Shown in pieces: positions 17,549 through 25,677 of a DNA stretch of 45,368 nt. The notes beneath the pieces were generated by a model. The model saw only the letters and a program-made list of their open reading frames with translations, made no database searches and had not been told where the DNA came from. The position numbers and the translations under genes are program-made. Origin of the DNA: Candidatus Zixiibacteriota bacterium (GTDB lineage Bacteria; Zixibacteria; MSB-5A5; UBA10806); contig CP070742.1 of NCBI GenBank assembly GCA_020348065.1, positions 1,985,207 to 2,030,574 on the forward strand, in the 5' to 3' direction. The first letter of the stretch is position 1; every line of letters starts with the position of its first letter.

Positions 17549-18373
17549 CTAAATCTTTATCCTCTCAATGGTCTTTTTCACAAGTTGAGTTAATTTCGGT
17601 TCCGCTTCCGCGGCCGCGGCCAATACACTCTCGATGGTACACGGCGCATGCGCGTCGGGCAACCCCATATCGGTTACAATCGAGAATCCCAGAACCTTTG
17701 TTCCCTGGTGTCTGGCTACGATAACCTCCGGAACAGTAGACATCCCCACCAGATCACCACCCAGAATTCTAACCATCCTATATTCGGCGGCGGTTTCCAG
17801 ATTGGGTCCGGTTACGCTTACGTATACCCCTTTCTGAAGCGGGATTTTCTCATCGATAGCCGTTTGTTCGGCAAGTTCGCGCAGTTCCCTGTCATAACAG
17901 TTATACATATCGGGAAATCTGGGACCGAGATCTTTGTCGTTCGCGCCGATTAGCGGATTCTCACCCTGGAAGTTAATATGATCGGTTATCATGACCAGAT
18001 CGCCGGTCCGGTACTGAGGATTGACACCTCCGGAAGCGTTCGAAACAATCAGGATCTTTACTCCTATCTCCTTGAGCACCCGTACCGGGAAAGTCACCTG
18101 CTTCAAATCATATCCCTCATAGTAGTGAAACCTGCCCTGCATGGCAACCACGTCTTTTCCCCCAAGACCTCCGAATAAGAGTTTCCCCGAATGAGATTCC
18201 ACGGTACTTACGGGGAAATTGGGGATCTTATCGTAAGGGATTTCATGATGTACGGTGATTTCCTCTGCCAATACTCCGAGCCCGGTCCCCAGGATTATCC
18301 CTATGGAAGCGTTAAAATCCGTTTGACTCCGTATGTATTTAACCGATTCTGCGATAGCAGATTTGAGATTCAT
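17549..18373 (-). CDS. punA: Purine-nucleoside phosphorylase (trimeric PNP/MTAP family)
   Basis: 274 residues. It cleaves purine nucleosides with phosphate to base and ribose-1-phosphate for salvage. The phosphate-binding GIILGTGLG near residue 26, FHYYEGYD, SNASGGVNP and the GDLVGMSTVPEVIVARH stretch are all diagnostic of this family. At the base-recognition site the aligned residue is Asp (SIVTDMG) where human PNP has Asn243 (SLITNKV), and the His of human PNP's NHEEV is Thr here; this resembles enzymes that accept 6-aminopurines. The start at 18373 is 3 nt after the divIVA stop. Specificity for inosine/guanosine should therefore not be assumed. Confidence 0.93.
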   Translation of the reverse strand: MNLKSAIAESVKYIRSQTDFNASIGIILGTGLGVLAEEITVHHEIPYDKIPNFPVSTVESHSGKLLFGGLGGKDVVAMQGRFHYYEGYDLKQVTFPVRVLKEIGVKILIVSNASGGVNPQYRTGDLVMITDHINFQGENPLIGANDKDLGPRFPDMYNCYDRELRELAEQTAIDEKIPLQKGVYVSVTGPNLETAAEYRMVRILGGDLVGMSTVPEVIVARHQGTKVLGFSIVTDMGLPDAHAPCTIESVLAAAAEAEPKLTQLVKKTIERIKI

Positions 18374-18376
18374 ATT

Positions 18377-18985
18377 CTAATCCTGGTCTTTCAATCGATT
18401 CGATTCCTCTCCGCCTTCTTCGCTTTTATTGCTATGAGAATCATACTGGCGTTCAAAATCATTCACCACCCGCTCGAGATCCTCTTCGCTGAGATCGGGT
18501 TTCATCTTAATTCTGAGATAACTCCTTTTTTCCTCGTTTCGTTTCTCAACCATCTCCAGCAAAGACCGCTGAGTATCGAGAAGCGATTTGAAATTTATTA
18601 CAAAGATCTCTTTTTGATTTTTTAAATCCTCGATCTCACTTTGAATTTTAAGCAATTTCTCGCGGGCCTCCGCGATAATTTTATCTGCGCCGATGTTAGC
18701 CTCATCAATAATATTTTTCGCTTTCAGCTCGGCCGATGATTTCGTCTCTTCGGCGGACTTCTGAGTGGTTAAAAGCGTATCCTGGAGAACGTCCTCGATC
18801 CTGGTGTAATTGGAAAGCTTCTCTTCGAGCGCTTTAACCTTTTCGTCCAACTCGAGGTTCTTCTTTAAAAGATCCTCCATCTCGTCGGCGACCATATCCA
18901 GGAAAGAATGAACCTCGTCGGGACTGTAACCGTTAAACTTTTTGCCAAATTCCTGCTTTTTAATATCGAGAGGAGATATTTTCAT
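18377..18985 (-). CDS. divIVA: DivIVA-domain coiled-coil protein
   Basis: 202 residues. The N-terminal DivIVA signature (ISPLDIKKQEFGKKFNGY followed by SPDEVHSFLD) is the membrane-curvature and pole-binding region. A long coiled coil follows to about residue 150 and the tail is charged and disordered (SNKSEEGGEESN). DivIVA proteins mark poles or division sites and recruit partners; roles in diderms of this kind are poorly known. The start at 18985 is chosen because TAAAGGAGGGG sits just before it; a longer frame to 19069 would run into yggS and lacks family similarity. It begins 13 nt after the yggS stop, a frequent neighbour in other bacteria. Confidence 0.9.
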   Translation of the reverse strand: MKISPLDIKKQEFGKKFNGYSPDEVHSFLDMVADEMEDLLKKNLELDEKVKALEEKLSNYTRIEDVLQDTLLTTQKSAEETKSSAELKAKNIIDEANIGADKIIAEAREKLLKIQSEIEDLKNQKEIFVINFKSLLDTQRSLLEMVEKRNEEKRSYLRIKMKPDLSEEDLERVVNDFERQYDSHSNKSEEGGEESNRLKDQD

Positions 18986-18998
18986 CGCTCCCCCTCCT

Positions 18999-19694
18999 TT
19001 AAAATTTATTTCTCGGTCCGAAAATCGCGGTTCCGATACGTAAAACATTCGCCCCGTAATCAAGGGCAATTTCGAAATCCCCGGACATCCCCATGGACAG
19101 CCATTTGAGTCGGCCGCCTATTCTTCCTTTCAGTTTATCAAAAACCTCATTTGTTAAAGAAAAGCTCCTTCTTATTAAAGTCTCGTTTTCCGTAAACGGC
19201 CCTATTGTCATCAAACCGGTCAATTTCAAACCTCGTAATTTATTAATTTTATCGGCGATATCAAGAATCTCTGAGGCGTTAAACCCGCTTTTTTGAGATT
19301 CGCCGGTCGAATTCAGCTGAAGATAAATTTCCTTTTCTTTATCCAGTTCCAGAATCCTTTTGGAAATTATCTCCGCCAGCTCCGGGCTATCGACAGTTTG
19401 AATAACGTCGAAATATTCTGTCGCCTTTCTGGCTTTGTTTCGCTGCAGATGCCCGACGAAATGCCAGATCGGCCGCGGCGAGACCGCCTTTATCTTTTCG
19501 ATTCCCTCCGGTACCCTGTTCTCGCCGCATTCTTTTAATCCCGCCAATACCGCTTCCCGGACAAATTGTGCGGGGACTGTTTTGCTTACGCCCACGATTT
19601 TAATCTGTTCGAAATTTCTTCCAACGGAAACGCATTTTTTCTCAATTCTGGCCAGAAGTTTTTCCAGATTTCCGGCAATCGTATCCTTTTCCAT
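18999..19694 (-). CDS. yggS: YggS/PLPBP-family pyridoxal-phosphate-binding protein
   Basis: 231 residues, family-typical length. The PLP-lysine motif is VGVSKTVPAQ, followed by ECGENRVPEG, WHFVGHLQRNKA, LTGLMTIGPF and the phosphate-binding LSMGMSGDFEIALDYG near the C-terminus. The protein has the fold-type III barrel of alanine racemase but no racemase partner domain; known members control vitamin B6 pools and influence amino-acid metabolism. It is the first gene of the operon that continues with divIVA and punA. No Shine-Dalgarno is present and a TATAAT box ends 9 nt before the ATG, so the mRNA may be leaderless. Confidence 0.95.
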   Translation of the reverse strand: MEKDTIAGNLEKLLARIEKKCVSVGRNFEQIKIVGVSKTVPAQFVREAVLAGLKECGENRVPEGIEKIKAVSPRPIWHFVGHLQRNKARKATEYFDVIQTVDSPELAEIISKRILELDKEKEIYLQLNSTGESQKSGFNASEILDIADKINKLRGLKLTGLMTIGPFTENETLIRRSFSLTNEVFDKLKGRIGGRLKWLSMGMSGDFEIALDYGANVLRIGTAIFGPRNKF

Positions 19695-19703
19695 TAACCG
19701 GTA

Positions 19704-19732
19704 ATTATATATAAATCAGTGACTTCAAGCAA
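19704..19732 (-). promoter_or_regulatory. Sigma70-type promoter of the yggS-divIVA operon
   Basis: Minus-strand perfect TATAAT (19704-19709), 17-bp spacer and TTGCTT (19727-19732). The expected transcript start is about 3 nt before the yggS ATG at 19694. Confidence 0.65.
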
Positions 19733-19757
19733 TCATTTTATAAAGATGAGCGATTCT

Positions 19758-20129
19758 TTATTTGGAATGGCCGAGAAGGTTGGTCAAAATAGTTTCGATC
19801 TCGTTAACTTTGAACGGCTTGTGCAAAAAACCATCGGCTTTCTGCGAAAGCATGAGATCCTGGCCTTCCTCAACCGTGTAGCCGGTAACGACCACCACAG
19901 GGATTTTGGGATGCTCGTTTTTTATGGCCTGCAGAAGATCATAACCATCCATTCGGGGCATCCTCAAATCGGTAAATACCAGATCATATTTATCTTTTCG
20001 TAGTCTCTCCAGCGCATCGGTCCCGTCTTCGGCGTGGTATCCCTTATATTCGAATATTTCCAGAATATCGGAAAGCAGGATTGACATATTGGGATTGTCG
20101 TCGACGATAAGGATTTTGCGGGTACTCAT
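19758..20129 (-). CDS. Stand-alone response-regulator receiver-domain protein (CheY-like)
   Basis: 123 residues, essentially a single receiver domain. The acidic pair (IVDDN), the phospho-acceptor Asp in VFTDLRMPRMDGYD, the switch Thr in VVVTGYT and the invariant Lys in LHKPF are all present, so phosphorylation should be possible. There is no output domain and no histidine kinase in this window, so the partner is unknown. The ATG at 20129 is chosen over 20159 because GGAGG lies 5 nt before it. That ribosome binding site is inside a short hairpin (20133-20148). Confidence 0.93.
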   Translation of the reverse strand: MSTRKILIVDDNPNMSILLSDILEIFEYKGYHAEDGTDALERLRKDKYDLVFTDLRMPRMDGYDLLQAIKNEHPKIPVVVVTGYTVEEGQDLMLSQKADGFLHKPFKVNEIETILTNLLGHSK

Positions 20130-20132
20130 TCG

Positions 20133-20148
20133 AACCTCCGATGAGGTT
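20133..20148 (-). promoter_or_regulatory. Hairpin that contains the Shine-Dalgarno of the receiver-domain gene
   Basis: On the minus strand AACCTC-ATCG-GAGGTT forms a perfect 6-bp stem with a 4-nt loop ending 3 nt before the start codon. The GGAGG ribosome binding site is in the loop edge and right arm, so folding would lower translation. Confidence 0.5.
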
Positions 20149-20196
20149 ATCGGCAACATTAACGCGTATGTTTAATATTATGATCGACAACGGATT

Positions 20197-21540
20197 CTAT
20201 TTTATATAATCGCTGCCCCATTTATGGCTGTAGAATTTCGCCAGCATCAGAATCGCCCTGACCGCCCAGTCAACCGGCATCGCCAGCCATATGAAAAATA
20301 TCCCGTAACCCATATAACTTCCAAATAGATAAGCTACCGGAACTCTGACGAACCATGTCCCTATGATAGTGACATACATCACCCATCGGGTCTGCCCCGC
20401 GCCCCGGAGAGATCCCGCCAGTATCATGGTGGCGGCGAGGGGAATTTGCAGAACCGCCGCGAATTTACAGAATAATATTCCATACTCGATAACTTCAGGA
20501 TCATTGGAGAAGATCTTCATCCAGATTTCGGGAAAAACCCAGTATGTTATCCCCAAAAAACCCATGATCGTAAGACCTATAATTAGCGCCTGGTTGCTGA
20601 ATTTTTTGGCCATATGCGGCAGCCTCGCTCCCAGGTTCTGACCGACCAGGGTTGTCGCCGCCTGGGCGAAACCGATTCCCGGCAAGAACGCCACCGATTC
20701 TATCATCAAACCGACCGAATGGGCAGCGTAAGCGCTCAATGAGATTAATAGTACGAAACGCGTATATACAATCTGGGATGTAAAGGTCATAATGCGTTCG
20801 CCGAAAACAGGAAAACCCAGATTAATGATGTTTTTCATCCTGATGAATGAAAAGCATTTAAATTTTAACAGCTTTTTTCTATAGGCCAGATACGCCAGGA
20901 ATGCCGCCCCCAGGGTCTCGGAAGTCACGGTGGCCAATGCCACCCCTATAATCTCCAATCTGGGAAATCCCCAGGCTCCGAACGTTAGAGGATAGGCGAT
21001 TAAAATATGGATTATATTGATGCCGAAATTTACTCTGAAAGGGGTTTTGGTATCGCCGAATCCCTGGAATATACCCCCTACCACCATAAGGGTGCCTTTA
21101 CTGGCGAAGAAAAGACATATGATAAGCATATATGAACCGACTGATCGGGAAAGGGTTTCATCGGCGCCCATGATATAGGAGAGCGGTCGGACAAAAAGCA
21201 GTGCAAGAATAGTCACTATAATCGATGCTCCGAGTCCCATCCAGAAAACCGTATCTGCGGATGAAATTCGATTTTTATCGTCCCGCGCACCGGTGAAATT
21301 CGCCACCGATATGGTCCCGCCAACCGCCACTCCCCAGAGAAGCGCCATCATCAGCCCTATAATCCATTGCGACATCCCCACCGCGGCCTGGACTTGGGGG
21401 GAGATATGCCCGACCATGGCGGTATCAACAATCCCAACTCCCCTCAAAAGCAGATTCGTGCCCACTATCGGGAATGCCAGGGCATAAATCACCCGCCGCA
21501 TTTGCTTCGGCGTCAAATTTTCATTGTTAACAAGATCCAT
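20197..21540 (-). CDS. MATE-family efflux transporter
   Basis: 447 residues with about twelve predicted membrane helices in two related halves, as in NorM/DinF. The N-terminal half has the family motif around RGVGIVDTAMVGHIS and the GTISVANFTGARD stretch; the second half repeats it near FAQAATTLVGQNLGAR. It should exchange Na+ or H+ for toxic or metabolic compounds across the inner membrane; the substrate cannot be read from sequence. TTGAGGA lies 5-10 nt before the ATG at 21540. It stands alone, divergent from the M16 peptidase operon and 67 bp upstream of the receiver-domain gene on the same strand. Confidence 0.93.
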   Translation of the reverse strand: MDLVNNENLTPKQMRRVIYALAFPIVGTNLLLRGVGIVDTAMVGHISPQVQAAVGMSQWIIGLMMALLWGVAVGGTISVANFTGARDDKNRISSADTVFWMGLGASIIVTILALLFVRPLSYIMGADETLSRSVGSYMLIICLFFASKGTLMVVGGIFQGFGDTKTPFRVNFGINIIHILIAYPLTFGAWGFPRLEIIGVALATVTSETLGAAFLAYLAYRKKLLKFKCFSFIRMKNIINLGFPVFGERIMTFTSQIVYTRFVLLISLSAYAAHSVGLMIESVAFLPGIGFAQAATTLVGQNLGARLPHMAKKFSNQALIIGLTIMGFLGITYWVFPEIWMKIFSNDPEVIEYGILFCKFAAVLQIPLAATMILAGSLRGAGQTRWVMYVTIIGTWFVRVPVAYLFGSYMGYGIFFIWLAMPVDWAVRAILMLAKFYSHKWGSDYIK

Positions 21541-21624
21541 TAAATCCTCAAGAAATCGAAATATCCAAATAAGTCAAGATGAACAATTCGGAAATACAGG
21601 GATACAATTAAAATCAGGATATAG

Positions 21625-21653
21625 TTGAATATAATAAAACTATGAATTATATA
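21625..21653 (+). promoter_or_regulatory. Probable sigma70-type promoter of the M16-mltG operon
   Basis: TTGAAT (21625-21630), 17-bp spacer, TATATA (21648-21653), then AAGGAGG at 21678-21684 before the ATG at 21691. A perfect TATAAT at 21630-21635 overlaps the -35 and could serve an alternative start, but has no good -35. Confidence 0.5.
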
Positions 21654-21690
21654 TATATGTTCTTGATAGATTAGAAAAAGGAGGAAGAAT

Positions 21691-23244
21691 ATGAAAAAAA
21701 TTCCACTTTTAATTTTCTTAATTTTACTCCCCTTAATAGTTAACGCTGAAAAAGACGATATCCATCTGGATGTAAAACAGCATACTTTTTCAAACGGACT
21801 GGAGCTTCTGGTTGTCGAAAGACACCTTTCGCCCACTTTCTCAGCGATAGTCCGATTCAAAGCCGGTTCCGCCGATGAAAAACCGGGCATCACCGGCACT
21901 GCGCACCTGCTGGAACATATGCTCTTTAAAGGAACCAAGAATATAGGTACGGCCAATCATGATGCGGAAATTCCTATCATGGATAAAATAGATATAGTTG
22001 CCCACTATTTAAGCGACGCCATAAACGAATCGCGAAATCCGTTGTACCGGGGCGGGACGGAAAAAATCGACTCTCTGAGGTCTCTTATCGCCGACCTTCA
22101 AAAAGAACAAAAACAATACATTATTAAAGATGAGTTCTGGGAAACGTATCTCCGGCACGGCGGCTTGGGATTGAACGCCTCGACCGGAAACGATGGTACG
22201 CAGTATTACGTTTCTTTGCCGTCCAATAAACTCGAATTATGGGCTTATATGGAATCTGACCGTCTTGCGAATCCTATACTAAGGGAATTCTATTCGGAAC
22301 GAGATGTCGTATATGAAGAACGGAGGCTGAGCATAGACAATTCGCCGTCGGGAAAGCTCTACGAACAACTGAACGCTACCGCGTTTACGGCAAGTTCTTA
22401 CAGCTGGCCGATACTCGGCTGGGCGTCGGATCTGGAAACCGTGCTGAGAGAGGAAGTCGAGGAGTTCTTCCGCCAGTATTACTCTCCAAACAATATTGTA
22501 ATCGCGATAGTGGGAGATGTGAAATTCGATGAGGTCGTAAAACTGGTTGAAAAGTACTTCGGAAATATCCCGCCATCCGAAAAACCGGTGCCGCCCGTCA
22601 CCACCATGGAGCCGGAACAGGAAGGCGAACGAAGAGTAGCGGTGGCTTTTGACGCTGAACCGAGATTGGCCGTAGGGTGGCATATGATGGCCGGCGGCGA
22701 TGTCGATCAGGAGGTTTTCGATGTAATTTCCAACCTCCTGACCAGCGGGCGTACCAGCAGGCTATACAAAAGCCTGGTGGAGAAAAAACAAATGGTATCA
22801 TCAATACGCGCCATAAGCGCCTTCACACGATTCCCCGATATTTTCACCATAGTGGCAATTCCGAAAGCCGGGTATTCCGTAGAAGAAGTCGAAAAGGCGA
22901 TTTATGAGGAGATAGACAGGCTCCAAAATGAAGGCCCCACCGGGTGGGAACTGCAACGGGTAAGGAATCAACTCGAGGCCGATTACGTCCGCGGTCTTCA
23001 ATCCAACAGAGGTATGGCTTTCGGGTTGGCCAATATGCAGGCCCAAGTCGGGGATTGGGGTTACCTTTTGATTCTAAAAGAAAAAAGACGGGCGGTAACC
23101 GCCGATGACGTAAAAAGAGTCCTGGCGGAATATTTTACCGAAGACAACCGGACTGTCGCTTATCTCGTAAAACCCGACAGAGGGATATCCGCAGAATCGG
23201 CCAAAATACAGAAACTCAATAAACGCCAGGCGGTGAAAAAATGA
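21691..23244 (+). CDS. Secreted M16 (pitrilysin-family) zinc metallopeptidase, active subunit
   Basis: 517 residues with a signal peptide (MKKIPLLIFLILLP, cleavage after NA at ~19). The inverted zinc motif is HLLEH (His72, Glu75, His76) and the distant zinc-ligand glutamate lies in VVYEERR (~209). That gap is some 55 residues longer than in ordinary M16B enzymes because of a helical, lysine/glutamine-rich insertion at ~95-150. The second, non-catalytic half begins near VAVAFDAEPR. It should degrade peptides in the periplasm together with the next gene product. AAGGAGG precedes the ATG, and its TGA overlaps the next ATG (ATGA). Confidence 0.93.
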   Translation: MKKIPLLIFLILLPLIVNAEKDDIHLDVKQHTFSNGLELLVVERHLSPTFSAIVRFKAGSADEKPGITGTAHLLEHMLFKGTKNIGTANHDAEIPIMDKIDIVAHYLSDAINESRNPLYRGGTEKIDSLRSLIADLQKEQKQYIIKDEFWETYLRHGGLGLNASTGNDGTQYYVSLPSNKLELWAYMESDRLANPILREFYSERDVVYEERRLSIDNSPSGKLYEQLNATAFTASSYSWPILGWASDLETVLREEVEEFFRQYYSPNNIVIAIVGDVKFDEVVKLVEKYFGNIPPSEKPVPPVTTMEPEQEGERRVAVAFDAEPRLAVGWHMMAGGDVDQEVFDVISNLLTSGRTSRLYKSLVEKKQMVSSIRAISAFTRFPDIFTIVAIPKAGYSVEEVEKAIYEEIDRLQNEGPTGWELQRVRNQLEADYVRGLQSNRGMAFGLANMQAQVGDWGYLLILKEKRRAVTADDVKRVLAEYFTEDNRTVAYLVKPDRGISAESAKIQKLNKRQAVKK

Positions 23245-24695
23245 GAAAACACGCGATTACTATATCGACGATATTGATTCTATTTATGACGTCGTTTCCT
23301 TTCGCTCAGGAGAAAAGGTCTCCGGGATCCAGGATAATTGAGAATATGAAATTCCCCGAATTGAAATGGGATGTTCCTGTGGTCGGAAAAGAGGTTGCCA
23401 GGACGGTTCTTGATAACGGGATGATCCTGTTCTTGATGGAAGATCGGGAACTGCCCCTTATTTCCGCGCATGCTCTGATAAGAACCGGTTCAATTTATGA
23501 TTCAAAGGAAAACCAGGCCCTCGCCGGTATTGCCGGAACAGTTATGAGAACCGGAGGAACGAAATTGTATTCTCCGGATTCATTAAACGCGATTCTGGAA
23601 TTTATCGCCGGGTATATCGAGTGCGTTATCGGAAATGAATCCGGATCGGCGCGCTTATCGGTAATGTCGAAAGATATCGATCTGGGGCTGGGATTATTCT
23701 ATGAGGTGCTTCGATATCCCGCTTTCGATTCTTCGAAAATCGAACTCGAAAAATCACAGATAAAAGAGTCTATTCGAAGGCGTAACGATCGACCGCGTTC
23801 CATTATTTCGCGCGAATTCACCCATCTGCTTTACGGAGATCATCCTTATGGAAGCGTTATCGAATGGAATGAGGTGAAGCCTATCTCCAGGGACGATATT
23901 GTCGCCTACCACAAAAAATATTTTCATCCCAATAACATAATGATCGCATTCTCCGGGGATTTCAAGACCAAAGATATGATTAAAAAAATAGAAAAGGTGT
24001 TCGGGAAATGGGAACGTCATGAGATCGAATTCCCTGAAATTCCGGATGTGAATTACACATTTAAGTCCGGCGTTTACATAATAGATAAAGACATTACCCA
24101 GGCGAACATCCGGGTCGGGCATCTGGGGATCAAACGTGACAATCCCGATAAATGGACAATCTCCCTGATGAACTTTATTCTGGGCGGCGGCAGCTTCACC
24201 TCGCGGTTGACCTCCAGAGTCAGATCTGATGAAGGTCTCGCCTATTCCGTAAGATCTTCGTTCTCTACCGGAAGCAGGGATTACGGGGTGTTCGCGGCCT
24301 ACACTCAGACCAAAACGGCGACGGCAAAAAGGGCTCTTGAAATATTCTTCGAGGACTTCGAAAATATCAAAAATTCTCTGCCTGACAAAGAAGAATTGGA
24401 GTCGGCCAGAGAATCATACCTGAATAACTTTATCTTCCGGTTCGATTCCCCCGGCGAAATCGTCAACAGGCTGATGTCGCTGGAATTCGACAAATATCCC
24501 GACGATTATTATCAAACTTATCTCGATAATATCAGGGCGGTAAAGTTGCAGGATATAAGGAGAGTCGCCGAACAATACCTTCATCCAGACTCGATGACCG
24601 TAATGATCGTAGCCGATACGAGCGCGCTCGAAGGCGACCTTTCGGAATTCGGAAAAGTGACTCATATGGAACTGAAGGAACCGATTGTGGAATGA
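23241..24695 (+). CDS. Secreted M16-family protein lacking the zinc motif (partner subunit)
   Basis: 484 residues with a signal peptide ending at FPFAQ. It has the full two-half M16 fold, but the position of HxxEH reads ALAGIAG, so zinc binding and catalysis are lost. The later RLTSRVRSDEGLAYSV carries the Arg/Tyr pair that non-catalytic subunits supply to the active site of a catalytic partner. This is the arrangement known from heterodimeric M16B enzymes such as the Sphingomonas and mitochondrial processing peptidases. Start and stop are both in ATGA overlaps, with the active subunit before and the Nudix gene after, so equimolar translation is likely. Confidence 0.92.
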   Translation: MRKHAITISTILILFMTSFPFAQEKRSPGSRIIENMKFPELKWDVPVVGKEVARTVLDNGMILFLMEDRELPLISAHALIRTGSIYDSKENQALAGIAGTVMRTGGTKLYSPDSLNAILEFIAGYIECVIGNESGSARLSVMSKDIDLGLGLFYEVLRYPAFDSSKIELEKSQIKESIRRRNDRPRSIISREFTHLLYGDHPYGSVIEWNEVKPISRDDIVAYHKKYFHPNNIMIAFSGDFKTKDMIKKIEKVFGKWERHEIEFPEIPDVNYTFKSGVYIIDKDITQANIRVGHLGIKRDNPDKWTISLMNFILGGGSFTSRLTSRVRSDEGLAYSVRSSFSTGSRDYGVFAAYTQTKTATAKRALEIFFEDFENIKNSLPDKEELESARESYLNNFIFRFDSPGEIVNRLMSLEFDKYPDDYYQTYLDNIRAVKLQDIRRVAEQYLHPDSMTVMIVADTSALEGDLSEFGKVTHMELKEPIVE

Positions 24696-25255
24696 GCATA
24701 CCCGACGAACATAAGTTAATCGAAGCGAGGGATTTTAAATATTGCCCCTGGTGCGGCTCAAGGTTGGAATCCCGGCGTCTGGACGGTGTCATGAGATCCG
24801 CCTGCCCCTCCTGTGAGTATATCTGGTATAAAAATCCTATCCCGGCCACCGGCGCAATTATCGTAGATGATAACAGGGTGCTCCTGGTGAAAAGGAAGTA
24901 TCCCCCCAAAGTGGGCGACTGGTGCATACCCGCCGGGTTCATGGAGTACGATGAATCGCCAGTCGAATGTTGCAAGAGGGAAGTAAAGGAAGAAACCGGG
25001 CTTGATATAAAAATCGAAAGGCTTTTCTGGAACTATAAGGCGGGTGACGATCCCAGGTCGATAGTGGTATTAATTCTTTATCTGGCCAGTGTCATAGACG
25101 GCGATCTCCTTCCGGGCGATGATGCCCTGGAGACAAAATACTTCGATCTCGAGAGGTTGCCTTCCAACATAGCGTTCAGCGCCCACCGAAGGGCCATAAA
25201 AGACCTCAAAAAATACCTGGAAGACGGTGAACTGCCGCGCGAAAATGAACCATAA
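24692..25255 (+). CDS. Nudix hydrolase with N-terminal zinc ribbon
   Basis: 187 residues. Residues ~17-45 hold two CxxC pairs (CPWCG and CPSCE), a zinc ribbon of the NudC type. The Nudix box is complete: GFMEYDES, then CCKREVKEETGLDI, giving G-x5-E-x7-REVxEE-x-G. It should hydrolyse a nucleoside diphosphate linked to another group; ADP-ribose or NAD(H) are typical substrates of zinc-ribbon Nudix enzymes, but the NudC-specific SQPWPFPxS motif is absent. The start overlaps the preceding M16 stop as ATGA, and its stop overlaps the ruvX start. Confidence 0.93.
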   Translation: MSIPDEHKLIEARDFKYCPWCGSRLESRRLDGVMRSACPSCEYIWYKNPIPATGAIIVDDNRVLLVKRKYPPKVGDWCIPAGFMEYDESPVECCKREVKEETGLDIKIERLFWNYKAGDDPRSIVVLILYLASVIDGDLLPGDDALETKYFDLERLPSNIAFSAHRRAIKDLKKYLEDGELPRENEP

Positions 25256-25667
25256 GCCCCTCAAGATACTTGGTATAGACCCCGGCAAGAAGCGGGTCGG
25301 CCTGGCAATTGGCGACAGCCAATTCAGAATCGCCACGGGATATAAGACTATCGAATATAAGAGCAAAGAAAACTTCATTAACTCCCTTCAATACGTAGTT
25401 AAAGAAGAGGAAATCGATCTTGTGGTAATTGGCCTTCCCAAAAATATGGATGGGACCGAGGGAGATTCGGCTAATTTTTCGAGACGATTGGCCGAATTGA
25501 TAAAAAGGAATCTGAATTTGAAAGTTGAATTTGTAGATGAAAGACTGACAACGGAAGAGGCCATAAGGCAAATTCACCAGGCAGAGAAAAAAGTCGGTAA
25601 ATCTAAAGAAACGATAGATATGCTTTCGGCCGCTTTAATATTGCAGGCATATCTTGATAAGGGTTGA
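25245..25667 (+). CDS. ruvX: YqgF/RuvX-family putative Holliday junction resolvase
   Basis: 140 residues from the ATG at 25245. The RNase H-like fold motifs are KILGIDPGKKRVGLAIGD (first catalytic Asp), VVIGLPKNMDGTEG and VDERLTTEEA, with a final DMLSAALILQ helix carrying the last Asp. In bacteria the protein is linked to 16S rRNA 5'-end maturation and recombination. An in-frame GTG at 25227 would add six residues; neither start has a strong ribosome binding site, and ATG is preferred because the family N-terminus follows closely. The ATG lies inside the last codons of the Nudix gene. In many bacteria ruvX neighbours mltG, as here. Confidence 0.93.
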   Translation: MNHKPLKILGIDPGKKRVGLAIGDSQFRIATGYKTIEYKSKENFINSLQYVVKEEEIDLVVIGLPKNMDGTEGDSANFSRRLAELIKRNLNLKVEFVDERLTTEEAIRQIHQAEKKVGKSKETIDMLSAALILQAYLDKG

Positions 25668-25677
25668 TAATGTCATA

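Noticed and set aside
21576-21581. TTGACT upstream of the MATE gene as a promoter -35
   Set aside because: No acceptable -10 at 16-18 bp; the position falls on TTTCTT next to the ribosome binding site.
21540-21956. 138-codon minus-strand ORF overlapping the M16 gene start and MATE upstream region
   Set aside because: Antisense to the well-supported M16 signal peptide and zinc motif; its own product is low-complexity with no recognisable domain.
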